Under the pieces are notes generated by a model. It was not told where the DNA came from. It worked only from the letters and a program-made list of their open reading frames with translations, and did not search any database. Source: Candidatus Berkelbacteria bacterium (GTDB taxonomy: Bacteria > Patescibacteriota > UBA1384 > CAILIB01). From it: 6,366 bases of DNA. The stretch lies in assembly GCA_020058355.1 (NCBI GenBank), contig JAGVEG010000049.1, forward strand, positions 1 through 6,366. The letters are read 5' to 3'. The first letter of the stretch is position 1; each line of letters starts with the position of its first letter. Both the position numbers and the translations under genes were made by a program. Positions 1 to 5,940 of this stretch are shown here, one piece after another.

Positions 1-52
1 ACTCCCTTACACATACTTTTGTATGTACCAGATAGCTATCAGGAAAGTCTTA

Positions 53-81
53 TGGCTACAAGGTTACCTACCTGCTATACT
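53..81 (+). promoter_or_regulatory. Candidate pnp promoter with extended -10
   Basis: The sequence TGCTATACT at 73-81 is an extended -10 element: a TG one base before TATACT, which matches five of six positions of TATAAT. A weak -35 (TGGCTA, 53-58) lies 17 bp upstream and matches only three of six positions, as is usual for extended -10 promoters. Transcription would start near 88 and give a leader of about 80 nt before pnp. The call rests on sequence match alone. Confidence 0.5.
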
Positions 82-121
82 CACCTCGTATTACCCCTAA
101 TTATCGTTCCTGGTTCGTCAC

Positions 122-160
122 GGACCCTGCCCTACTGCAGCGCCTCAGACGGTCCAGGAG
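122..160 (+). promoter_or_regulatory. pnp leader hairpin next to the ribosome binding site
   Basis: GGACC (122-126) pairs perfectly with GGTCC (151-155). Inside it, CTGC (127-130) can pair with GCAG (137-140), or CTG (127-129) with CAG (146-148). The 3' arm ends directly against AGGAG (156-160), the likely Shine-Dalgarno sequence, 10 nt before the pnp ATG at 171. In Escherichia coli, pnp represses its own expression through a processed 5' leader hairpin. Whether this hairpin does something similar is inference. Confidence 0.4.
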
Positions 161-170
161 CCCACCACCT

Positions 171-2273
171 ATGGCGCAAAGCTATACAACTACCCTGGGA
201 GATCACACGATTTCCTTTGAATTTGGCGTTTTTGCCGAGCAGGCGGACGCTGCGGTAACCGTCCGTTGCGGCGATACCGTTCTCCTTGCAACCTGTGTTG
301 TTTCTAAGAATGAGCGTGATGGTATCGACTACCTTCCCCTCATGGTTGATTACGAGGAACGTCTCTACGCGGCAGGCAAGATCTCAGGAAGTCGCTTTAT
401 CAAGCGTGAAGGCCGCCCTTCAGAAGAAGCAGTCCTCACTGCACGTCTGATTGATCGCCCAATGCGTCCCCTCTTTGAGAAGTCATTCCGCAAGGATATC
501 CAGGTAATTGTGACGGTTCTTTCACTTGATCCTTCACACGATCCTGACGTATTTGCGATGATTGCCGCTTCTGCAGCAGCTTCAAAGGCTGGTACTGCTC
601 CTTTCAAGGGACCGATCGGCGCTGTTCGTATTGGCCGCGTAAACAACGAGCTGATTGTACAACCAACCACCGAGCAGATGGAGCACTCAACGCTTGATCT
701 GGTTATTGCCGGCACCCGTGAGCGTATCATGATGGTCGAGGCTGGTGCCTCAGAAGTACCTGAAGCAACCATGCTTGAGGCTCTGAAACTTGCTCACAAG
801 GCAATTCAGCCAACTATTGATGTTCAGCTTCAGTTTAAGCAAGCGTTTCCTGAAGTAACCATTGTCCCCGCTTCAGTTGCCGTCAAAGAAGCTGTCTACG
901 GCTTCGTAGGAGAGCGTATTGCGACGCTCCTAGGTACTGGAACCCTTGGCTCACACAAAGAGGCACTTGAGGCCCTCCAAGCAGAAGCAGAGGTAAAGTT
1001 TGAAGGCACCCACAAGAAGACTGAGATCAAGAACGCCTTCCAGGCAGTTGTTGATTCAGTAATCCGCAAGAATATCCTCACTAAGGAGCATCGCCCTGAT
1101 GGGCGTGGAATTCTTGAGGTTCGCCCTATCACCGCTTCTGTTGGGCTGTTGCCACGTACCCACGGTTCTGGCCTCTTCACCCGTGGACAGACACAGGCCC
1201 TCACCATTGCTACTCTTGGTAGCCCAGGCGATGAGCAGATGATCGACACCATGAACGAGGAAGGTACCAAGCGGTACATGCACCACTACAACTTCCCGCC
1301 GTTTTCAACAGGTGAAGTCTCCCCTGTCCGTGGTGCTTCACGACGTGAAATTGGCCATGGTGCCCTCGCTGAGCGCGCGCTTGTACCGGTCATTCCAAGC
1401 AAGGACGTGTTCCCCTACACCATCCGTCTGGTATCTGAAATTCTTTCCTCAAACGGTTCATCTTCTATGGCTTCAGTATGCGGATCAACCATCGCCCTAA
1501 TGGATGCTGGTGTGCCAATCATTAAGCCAGTTTCAGGTATTGCTATGGGCTTGGTGACCAATGATGACGCAAGCGAATTCAAGGTACTCACCGACCTCCA
1601 GGGTGTTGAGGACTTTGCTGGTGACATGGACTTCAAAATTGCTGGTACTACCGACGGTATTACGGCTATCCAGATGGATACTAAGATTGCCGGTCTTACC
1701 TGGCCTATCATTGAACAGACGCTTACGCAGGCCTACGAAGGACGCATGCACATCCTCGGCAAGATGCTTGAGGTTATCGCCACTCCCCGCCCCGACTTGT
1801 CAGCCTATGCACCCCGCATTATCACCACTCGCATCCCTGCGGAAAAGATTGGTGAGCTCATTGGCCCAGGTGGTAAGAACATTAACCGCATCATCGCTGA
1901 TGCTGGCGGCAAGGAAGTCATTAGTATTGATATTGAACCAGACGGACTTGTCCTCATCTCATCAACTGACGCAGCAGCTGCCCAGCAAGCTTTGGCCGAG
2001 GTTGACGCCATTGGTATGGTAATTGCCGTTGGCATGACCTTTGACGGTGTGGTTGTCTCGTTTGTCCGCGACCGTATGGACCCCAACAAGGCTATTGGTG
2101 CAATTGTTGAATTCGCTGGCCACAAGAGTGGTATGCTCCACATCTCACAGGTAAGCGAAGAGCGCCTTGAGAGTATTACTGAAGTAATCAGCATGGCTCA
2201 AGAAGTTCGTGTCCGTATTGCAGCAATTGACCCAGAAAAGAACAAGATTTCACTGACTCTCAAGGGAGTCTAG
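171..2273 (+). CDS. pnp: Polynucleotide phosphorylase (PNPase)
   Basis: PNPase degrades RNA 3' to 5' by phosphorolysis, releasing nucleoside diphosphates, and can also add tails in reverse. It works as a trimer in the cytoplasm, often within RNA degradation complexes. At 700 residues it is full length. The order is RNase PH domain 1 (about 12-142, with the conserved GRPSEEAVLTARLIDRPMRPLF stretch), a helical linker, RNase PH domain 2 (about 310-460), a KH domain with GPGG at 565-568, and a C-terminal S1 domain (about 620-698). D481, D487 and K489 match the spacing of E. coli catalytic residues D486, D492 and K494. The start is supported by AGGAG 10 nt upstream and by an N-terminus of normal length. 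No rpsO gene is visible just upstream, its usual partner in many bacteria. I read no ATA and no TTA codons, as expected of a well-expressed gene. Confidence 0.98.
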   Translation: MAQSYTTTLGDHTISFEFGVFAEQADAAVTVRCGDTVLLATCVVSKNERDGIDYLPLMVDYEERLYAAGKISGSRFIKREGRPSEEAVLTARLIDRPMRPLFEKSFRKDIQVIVTVLSLDPSHDPDVFAMIAASAAASKAGTAPFKGPIGAVRIGRVNNELIVQPTTEQMEHSTLDLVIAGTRERIMMVEAGASEVPEATMLEALKLAHKAIQPTIDVQLQFKQAFPEVTIVPASVAVKEAVYGFVGERIATLLGTGTLGSHKEALEALQAEAEVKFEGTHKKTEIKNAFQAVVDSVIRKNILTKEHRPDGRGILEVRPITASVGLLPRTHGSGLFTRGQTQALTIATLGSPGDEQMIDTMNEEGTKRYMHHYNFPPFSTGEVSPVRGASRREIGHGALAERALVPVIPSKDVFPYTIRLVSEILSSNGSSSMASVCGSTIALMDAGVPIIKPVSGIAMGLVTNDDASEFKVLTDLQGVEDFAGDMDFKIAGTTDGITAIQMDTKIAGLTWPIIEQTLTQAYEGRMHILGKMLEVIATPRPDLSAYAPRIITTRIPAEKIGELIGPGGKNINRIIADAGGKEVISIDIEPDGLVLISSTDAAAAQQALAEVDAIGMVIAVGMTFDGVVVSFVRDRMDPNKAIGAIVEFAGHKSGMLHISQVSEERLESITEVISMAQEVRVRIAAIDPEKNKISLTLKGV

Positions 2274-2275
2274 AG

Positions 2276-2337
2276 AAAGTCATTTCGAAACTCACCGGCT
2301 GAAACCCAAAACAGCCGTGAGTTTACTCAACGACTTT
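2276..2337 (+). terminator. Nested hairpin at the 3' end of pnp
   Basis: AAACTCACCGGCTG (2288-2301) pairs with CAGCCGTGAGTTT (2312-2324), giving 13 base pairs with one bulged C and a 10-nt A-rich loop. An outer stem AAAGTC (2276-2281) / GACTTT (2332-2337) encloses it. It starts three bases after the pnp stop codon. No continuous U-tract follows the inner stem, so it may protect or process the mRNA 3' end rather than act as a classical terminator. A proper terminator lies about 70 bp downstream. Confidence 0.5.
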
Positions 2338-2403
2338 AATGCATAGCACAAGACTCGGTAAAATTGTTTCCTTTTCTAGTTCTTGGAATGAATTTAATTA
2401 CAG

Positions 2404-2429
2404 AAAACCACCAGAAACGGTGGTTTTTT
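2404..2429. terminator. Bidirectional intrinsic terminator between pnp and tRNA-Ile
   Basis: AAAACCACC (2404-2412) and GGTGGTTTT (2419-2427) form a perfect 9-bp stem with a 6-nt loop. On the plus strand it runs into six T residues (2424-2429). On the minus strand the stem ends in TTTT. It sits between the convergent pnp and tRNA-Ile genes, two bases beyond the tRNA CCA end, so it can stop transcription from both sides. Confidence 0.85.
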
Positions 2430-2431
2430 GG

Positions 2432-2507
2432 TGGTCGGCTTGGCGGGGCTCGAACCCGCGACCAGCGCCTTATAAGAGCGCTGCTCTAACCACTGAGCTA
2501 CAAGCCG
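2432..2507 (-). tRNA. tRNA-Ile (anticodon UAU)
   Basis: This is a 76-nt class I tRNA including an encoded CCA (2432-2434). On the minus strand the acceptor CGGCTTG pairs perfectly with CAAGCCG, the D stem is GCTC/GAGC, the anticodon stem GCGCT/GGCGC and the T stem GCGGG/CCCGC. The seven-base anticodon loop CTTATAA puts TAT at 34-36 (2472-2474 on the plus strand), which reads AUA. Known E. coli isoleucine identity features are mostly present: A73, C4-G69, U12-A23, A37 and A38; pair 29-41 is reversed to G-C. C1-G72 is unusual, since most elongator tRNAs begin with G. Most bacteria read AUA with a CAU tRNA modified to lysidine by TilS, so a UAU anticodon is uncommon. The gene lies 42 bp downstream of comM on the same strand, with no clear promoter or terminator between, so it may be cotranscribed with comM. 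Confidence 0.95.
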
Positions 2508-2549
2508 ACACCACCAGCTTAGCAGCTTCTTACAGGGGCGTGTAGGCAC

Positions 2550-3800
2550 TTATTGGAGTAGCTTGGCCGCTTTACCACAGTACTGATACGCCTCAAGCAC
2601 ATCTTCCTTACACGCCTCCCGGTCAGCGAGCTGTGCTATAGTTAGCGTTACGGCAAGCAGGGCATGATGGTGCCTATGCGAAAGTGTGACACGTGTTTCT
2701 AGATGGCTGATCTCCGAAAGAGCCTCCCGAGATACTTGATGCACCAGCTGCTGGATACTCAGTAGTTGATTAGTCTGTGGTGACTGCGTATGCAACCCAC
2801 GCACGCGTGATATCTGGCTTTGCATTTCTGCAAGTGGACATACTGGCAGATGCTCATGCGTGACTAGCTGGGACAGGGGAAACCGATCAAGTAAAACACC
2901 TGATAGCTTGGCCTGATATCGCTCCCGAATGACTGGAGCACAGCTACACGGGATACTTCCACAGGGGCATCTATTGGTAGTTCCTATGACCGTTGTACAG
3001 AAGTGCTCAGGCTGTGCAAAATCACTGACTTTATTTGCTGTAGCTGTAAGAATACTGAGTAGCTGTCTACGCACCTGCTCAGTATGTAGTGCGATATCAT
3101 CTACAAATAAAGTAGTGCCCTCAGCCGCGTAAACGTGTGATGGTTTCCCGAGGCTTACTTGGCGCCCAGGTGAAAGTAAAAAGGGGGCGGGGAACACACC
3201 ACTTGCATAGGCGGACTGTGCATAACTTAATGAAGGTTCAGGTAGTATATTCTGGATAACTTCAAAGAGTTTTGTCTTACCCATGCCACGCTCACCGATA
3301 AGCAAAAGGTGGTGCCCACCAGCAAGCGAAATGGTGAGTAGGCGTACAAGTGAAGGAGGTAGTAAGCACTCTATAAGACTGGGCTTCTTACTAGTTGCAC
3401 ATGGTGGCAATGCATAGGTAATGCCTGCCTGGTAAGCAGCGAGTTCAGCGCGAAGACAATCCGCCTCAGAGTGGGTAAACACCCCATCTATACCTACCTC
3501 ACCCACAGAGAGTGTTGGTAAGGGGGTGGGGAAATCCTGTGGAAAAAGTAGTGCGAGCAGAGCACGGTCTGGATGCAAGATTTTTCCTTGGGTTGGTACA
3601 TCGAAGTAGACAGTAGACCCTGGTAGCTTTTTATTCTTAGTATGTGCATAGGCGCGGATACGCTCAGTCAGTTGCAGCGTGTTGCGAAAGCCTGAGCTAA
3701 AACGAAACCGCGGTAGTCCAGGACGCACACGTAGAGAAAGCTGCCGAGCAACGGGGTACTCGTTTTCTAGAGTCAGGACATAGTGTGCTGCGTTCTTCAT
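2550..3800 (-). CDS. comM: Divergent ComM/YifB-type AAA+ ATPase (Mg-chelatase-like)
   Basis: ComM proteins are hexameric AAA+ helicases that aid branch migration when incoming DNA recombines during natural transformation. Residues 20-130 resemble the Lon-like N-terminal domain (GLPRFRF at 28-34, LSVGEVGIDGVF at 97-108). SLAGGHHLLLIGERGMGKTKL (158-178) aligns with the family's 'AAGGHNLLLIGPPGSGKTML', with Walker A at 169-176. Also present are NRCPCG (276-281), a four-cysteine cluster (C278, C280, C285, C287) and KLSGVLLDRFPL (298-309) with R306 as probable arginine finger. It is diverged: 416 residues against about 500, Walker B is FVDDI rather than FLDEL, the RPFRxPHH motif is gone, and the C-terminal VARTIADL reads VTLTIAQL, losing a sensor-2 type arginine. 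The start is bounded by an in-frame TAG 9 bases upstream, with no nearby Shine-Dalgarno. Six of its 17 isoleucines use ATA. Confidence 0.85.
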   Translation of the reverse strand: MKNAAHYVLTLENEYPVARQLSLRVRPGLPRFRFSSGFRNTLQLTERIRAYAHTKNKKLPGSTVYFDVPTQGKILHPDRALLALLFPQDFPTPLPTLSVGEVGIDGVFTHSEADCLRAELAAYQAGITYALPPCATSKKPSLIECLLPPSLVRLLTISLAGGHHLLLIGERGMGKTKLFEVIQNILPEPSLSYAQSAYASGVFPAPFLLSPGRQVSLGKPSHVYAAEGTTLFVDDIALHTEQVRRQLLSILTATANKVSDFAQPEHFCTTVIGTTNRCPCGSIPCSCAPVIRERYQAKLSGVLLDRFPLSQLVTHEHLPVCPLAEMQSQISRVRGLHTQSPQTNQLLSIQQLVHQVSREALSEISHLETRVTLSHRHHHALLAVTLTIAQLADREACKEDVLEAYQYCGKAAKLLQ

Positions 3801-3811
3801 ACAGCCACACT

Positions 3812-3864
3812 AGGACAGATGTCCTTCATGAATAAGCTGGTACTAATTCATGATTCTTGTACCA
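3812..3864. promoter_or_regulatory. Cluster of inverted and direct repeats in the comM / tRNA-Leu divergent spacer
   Basis: Three perfect inverted repeats interlock here: AGGACA (3812-3817) with TGTCCT (3820-3825), TCATGAAT (3826-3833) with ATTCATGA (3846-3853), and TGGTAC (3838-3843) with GTACCA (3859-3864). TTCATGA also occurs as a direct repeat at 3825-3831 and 3847-3853, 22 bp apart, close to two helical turns. Such an arrangement between divergent genes is typical of regulator binding sites. No convincing promoter hexamers were found for either direction, so the role is inferred. Confidence 0.4.
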
Positions 3865-3916
3865 TCTGGACAGGGTAGGGAGAAGCATGCTACGGTATCT
3901 TCGTCTCGTCATCTGT

Positions 3917-4001
3917 GCCGTGGTGGTGGAATGGTATACACACTAGGTTGAGGGCCTAGCCCAGTAATGGGGTGAGGGTTCGAGTCCCTCCCGCGGCACC
4001 A
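3917..4001 (+). tRNA. tRNA-Leu (anticodon GAG)
   Basis: This is an 85-nt class II tRNA with encoded CCA (3999-4001). The acceptor GCCGTGG pairs with CCGCGGC through one G-U pair, the anticodon stem is CTAGG/CCTAG and the T stem GAGGG/CCCTC with loop TTCGAGT. The loop TTGAGGG places GAG at 3950-3952, reading CUC and CUU, which are the main leucine codons in the neighbouring highly expressed genes. A long variable arm (CCC/GGG stem) confirms the leucine class. No terminator follows before the S1 gene 90 bp downstream, so the tRNA may be part of the S1 transcript's leader. Confidence 0.97.
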
Positions 4002-4031
4002 TGATAGACATCTGCATATCAGTGTATAGCT

Positions 4032-4041
4032 TGCCTAGGCA
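4032..4041. repeat. 10-bp palindrome upstream of the S1 gene
   Basis: TGCCTAGGCA is a perfect palindrome about 50 bp before the S1 start codon. It could be an operator half-site pair or part of RNA structure in the leader. A TATAGC box (4025-4030), a weak -10 match, lies just before it. No firm role can be assigned. Confidence 0.25.
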
Positions 4042-4050
4042 GTGATACGC

Positions 4051-4082
4051 AGAGGTACTAGAGACCTCTCGTAAAGAAAGGA
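4051..4082 (+). promoter_or_regulatory. S1 gene leader hairpin and ribosome binding site
   Basis: AGAGGT (4051-4056) and ACCTCT (4064-4069) form a perfect 6-bp hairpin with a 7-nt loop. It ends eight bases before the Shine-Dalgarno AAAGGA (4077-4082), which sits 9 nt before the ATG at 4092. The S1 gene of E. coli is repressed by its own product through its structured leader. A similar role here is only inferred from position. Confidence 0.45.
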
Positions 4083-4091
4083 CATACTCTT

Positions 4092-5252
4092 ATGTCAGAC
4101 ATCACAATGTCAAGCCTGCTCCACGAGCAGGGAGGACGCGCAATTCCGTTTACGCCCGGAACTGTCATCGAAGGTACTGTACTTTCATCGTCCGCTACGC
4201 GTATTTGGGTAGACATTAACGGTATTGCCGTTGGTGTTGTCCCTGAGCAAGAAATGAGCGTACAAGGCGCCGAGCTTAAGCCCGGTGATCCAATTGCTGC
4301 CTCTGTTCTTCTGCTCGAAGATGCAAAGGGAAACGTTATCCTTTCCCTGCGTCGTGCTGATCGTCAGCGTATTACGCAGACCCTTACCGATGCCGCAAAG
4401 TCTGGTGAGCCTATCGACGTCAAGGTTACTGACGCAAACAAGGGTGGTCTCTTGATCCAGCTTGGTGACTACAGCGGATTCCTGCCTGTATCCCAACTTG
4501 CTTCTGAGCACTATCCAAAGGTTGACGGCGGAAACCCAGACGAGATCTACGCTCGCCTTAAGGATCTGGTTAACCAGACCCTCAGCGTGAAGGTTCTCAC
4601 CTTTGAGCCACAGCAAGGGAAGCTTATCTTCTCTGAAAAGGCTGCCGGTGACACCGTTCAGGAAGCAAAGCTGAAGCACATCAAGGAAGGTGATACCCTT
4701 ACCGGTGTTATCACTGGAATCGTTGACTTCGGTATCTTCGTAAAGATTGGCGATGGCGAAGGCGCACTCGAAGGTCTTGTGCACATCTCTGAGATTGCAT
4801 GGGGTCGTGTTGCTGACATCACCACTGTCTACAAGATTGGCGATGAAGTGAAGGTACTCGTTGTCTCAACTGCAGATAACCGTGTTTCCCTCTCTATCAA
4901 GCGTCTTCTCCCTGATCCTTGGCAGGAAATTGCTGGTAAGTATGCCGTGAACGATATCGTTCCTGGTAGCGTTACCCGTGTAACTCCATTCGGCGTCTTC
5001 GTACGTCTCGGTAATGAGATTGATGGTCTCGTGCACATCTCCGAAATCAGCAGTGAGCGTATTACCGATCCTGGTACCGTTCTCAGCATCGGCAGCACTC
5101 ACCAGTTCAAGATCATTTCTATCGAGCCTAAGGAGCACCGTCTTGGTCTTTCCTACAAGCGCGTAAAGGGTGATTCCAGCAAGGAAGCTGGAGACGATGC
5201 AGCCCCTAAGAAGAAGCGTCGCAGCAAGACTGCAGCTTCTGAGGAGGAATAA
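4092..5252 (+). CDS. rpsA: Ribosomal protein S1-type protein with four S1 domains
   Basis: S1 proteins bind mRNA at the 30S ribosomal subunit and help recruit structured or weakly led messages. This 386-residue protein has four S1 (OB-fold) repeats at about 22-88, 105-183, 199-271 and 287-358. Repeats 3 and 4 are canonical (VDFGIFVKIG with GLVHISEI at 228-235; TPFGVFVRLG with GLVHISEI at 312-319), while repeats 1 and 2 are more diverged, as in S1 proteins generally. Proteobacterial S1 usually has six repeats; four is common in other lineages. The 28-residue tail is low complexity, with a basic KKKRR patch (373-377) ending in EEE. The start has AAAGGA 9 nt upstream. Its TAA stop overlaps the next gene's ATG by one base, and the codons of its Glu tail form that gene's Shine-Dalgarno, so the two are probably translationally coupled. 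I read no ATA codons. Confidence 0.92.
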   Translation: MSDITMSSLLHEQGGRAIPFTPGTVIEGTVLSSSATRIWVDINGIAVGVVPEQEMSVQGAELKPGDPIAASVLLLEDAKGNVILSLRRADRQRITQTLTDAAKSGEPIDVKVTDANKGGLLIQLGDYSGFLPVSQLASEHYPKVDGGNPDEIYARLKDLVNQTLSVKVLTFEPQQGKLIFSEKAAGDTVQEAKLKHIKEGDTLTGVITGIVDFGIFVKIGDGEGALEGLVHISEIAWGRVADITTVYKIGDEVKVLVVSTADNRVSLSIKRLLPDPWQEIAGKYAVNDIVPGSVTRVTPFGVFVRLGNEIDGLVHISEISSERITDPGTVLSIGSTHQFKIISIEPKEHRLGLSYKRVKGDSSKEAGDDAAPKKKRRSKTAASEEE

Positions 5253-5710
5253 TGGCTGTTACGGTTTCCCGTTCCAGTAACGTGGTCACCGTCAAAGGTA
5301 AGGGATCAAGTCTTGTGCTTGGTCCCTCCCTTGTTGTTAATGGGTACACTATCCCCGGCCCTGGTGAGTACGATGTTGCCGGTGTTGGCGTGGTTGTTCA
5401 TGCCGCATCCAACACCCTTGTACTTCACGCAGTTGTTGATGGGGTAGGAGTACTCTATTGTGATGGCCACACACTGAAACCTGACCAGGTTGGTGACATC
5501 CCAAATACCGCCCTTGTAGTGGTGAACGCTCGTGGTGAAAACCCCGATGAATTCATTAGCAAGCTTGTGCGCTTTGTGGATCCAACCAACCTTATCGTTA
5601 TCGAGGAAGGCGCTGAACTTGCTGCAAAGCTTCCTTACGCAACCGCCACACTCCCTGCAAAGGTGAGTGAAGGCAGCGCAGACGGCGCCCCAACAACCCT
5701 GCTGGTATAA
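5252..5710 (+). CDS. Small protein resembling a metallo-beta-lactamase fold without metal ligands
   Basis: This 152-residue protein has no signal peptide or membrane segment. Residues 31-47 (GYTIPGPGEYDVAGVGV) resemble the 'GPGEYEV.GV' segment of small UlaG-like metallo-beta-lactamase-fold hydrolases (Lactamase_B_3 type). The following strands (NTLVLHAVVDGVGVLYCDGH at 54-73, ALVVVN, and PTNLIVIEEG at 111-120) follow the order of that family's C-terminal half. The expected HxHxDH metal-binding motif is absent: the N-terminal part goes straight from SLVLGPS to the GPGEY segment, as if the catalytic loop were deleted. Catalysis is therefore unlikely, and a binding or structural role is more plausible. 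Its ATG overlaps the S1 stop by one base and uses AGGAGG (5242-5247) inside the S1 coding region, so expression should track S1. The fold assignment is by eye and moderately sure; that the gene is real is much surer. Confidence 0.8.
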   Translation: MAVTVSRSSNVVTVKGKGSSLVLGPSLVVNGYTIPGPGEYDVAGVGVVVHAASNTLVLHAVVDGVGVLYCDGHTLKPDQVGDIPNTALVVVNARGENPDEFISKLVRFVDPTNLIVIEEGAELAAKLPYATATLPAKVSEGSADGAPTTLLV

Positions 5711-5754
5711 GCTTTCTGCTTGTCTGAGGAGTCGTGCACAGACTAAGAGATATG

Positions 5755-5850
5755 GATGGCTGATCGAGAAAATACTGAAATTATCTGAGGTTTCAATAAC
5801 TAGTTTATTGAACCGAAGCGGAAATGATCAGTATTTTTAAGATCAGCATC
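5755..5850. repeat. 96-bp nested inverted repeat abutting tRNA-Leu(UAA)
   Basis: Three stems nest in order. The outer one pairs GAT-GCTGATC (5755-5765, one bulged G) with GATCAGCATC (5841-5850). After a 3x3 internal loop, AAAATACTGA (5769-5778) pairs perfectly with TCAGTATTTT (5828-5837). After a 10/13-nt internal loop, GGTT-CAATAA (5789-5799, one bulged T) pairs with TTATTGAACC (5805-5814) around a CTAGT loop. That makes about 30 base pairs, ending one base before the tRNA 5' end. It could be a structured leader RNA, a relic of a small inverted-repeat element, or an operator over the tRNA promoter. Confidence 0.75.
5808..5837 (+). promoter_or_regulatory. Candidate tRNA-Leu(UAA) promoter inside the inverted repeat
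   Basis: TTGAAC (5808-5813) matches four of six -35 positions, and TATTTT (5832-5837) matches four of six -10 positions, with an 18-bp spacer. Transcription would start near 5844, a few bases before the mature tRNA 5' end at 5852. Both hexamers lie in arms of the nested inverted repeat. If the promoter is real, that suggests the repeat acts at DNA level rather than in the tRNA transcript. Confidence 0.35.
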
Positions 5851-5851
5851 G

Positions 5852-5938
5852 GCCATGGTGGCGGAATGGTAGACGCAGCGGTCTTAAAAACCGCAGCCTG
5901 TAATGGGCGTGCGGGTTCGACTCCCGCCCGTGGCACCA
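5852..5938 (+). tRNA. tRNA-Leu (anticodon UAA)
   Basis: This is an 87-nt class II tRNA with encoded CCA (5936-5938). The acceptor GCCATGG pairs with CCGTGGC through one G-U pair, the anticodon stem is GCGGT/ACCGC and the T stem GCGGG/CCCGC. The loop CTTAAAA puts TAA at 5885-5887, reading UUA and UUG. A long variable arm confirms the leucine class. UUA codons are absent from pnp, the S1 gene and the gene after it, but occur twice in the prgI-like fragment and at least once in comM. The gene is closed by a strong terminator starting three bases after the CCA. Confidence 0.97.
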
Positions 5939-5940
5939 AG

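Noticed and set aside
11..26. Hairpin ACATAC-TTTT-GTATGT near the left edge
   Set aside because: It is a perfect 6-bp stem but AT-rich and has no T-run after it; with no upstream gene in view it cannot be called a terminator.
19..258. 79-residue plus-strand reading frame overlapping the pnp start
   Set aside because: It has no ribosome binding site, no recognisable family and overlaps 88 bases of the true pnp coding region in another frame.
2339..2545. 68-residue plus-strand reading frame containing RGSNPRP and AALTTEL
   Set aside because: This is the familiar false protein made by translating the antisense strand of a tRNA gene; it overlaps tRNA-Ile(UAU) over most of its length.
4185..4784. 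199-residue minus-strand reading frame opposite the S1 gene
   Set aside because: It lies wholly antisense to two well-matched S1 domains and shows no family resemblance, so it is a by-product of the codon bias on the other strand.
5852..5938. tRNA-Leu(UAA) as an integration (att) site for the following region
   Set aside because: No repeat of the tRNA 3' end and no integrase gene are visible inside the window, so only position suggests it.
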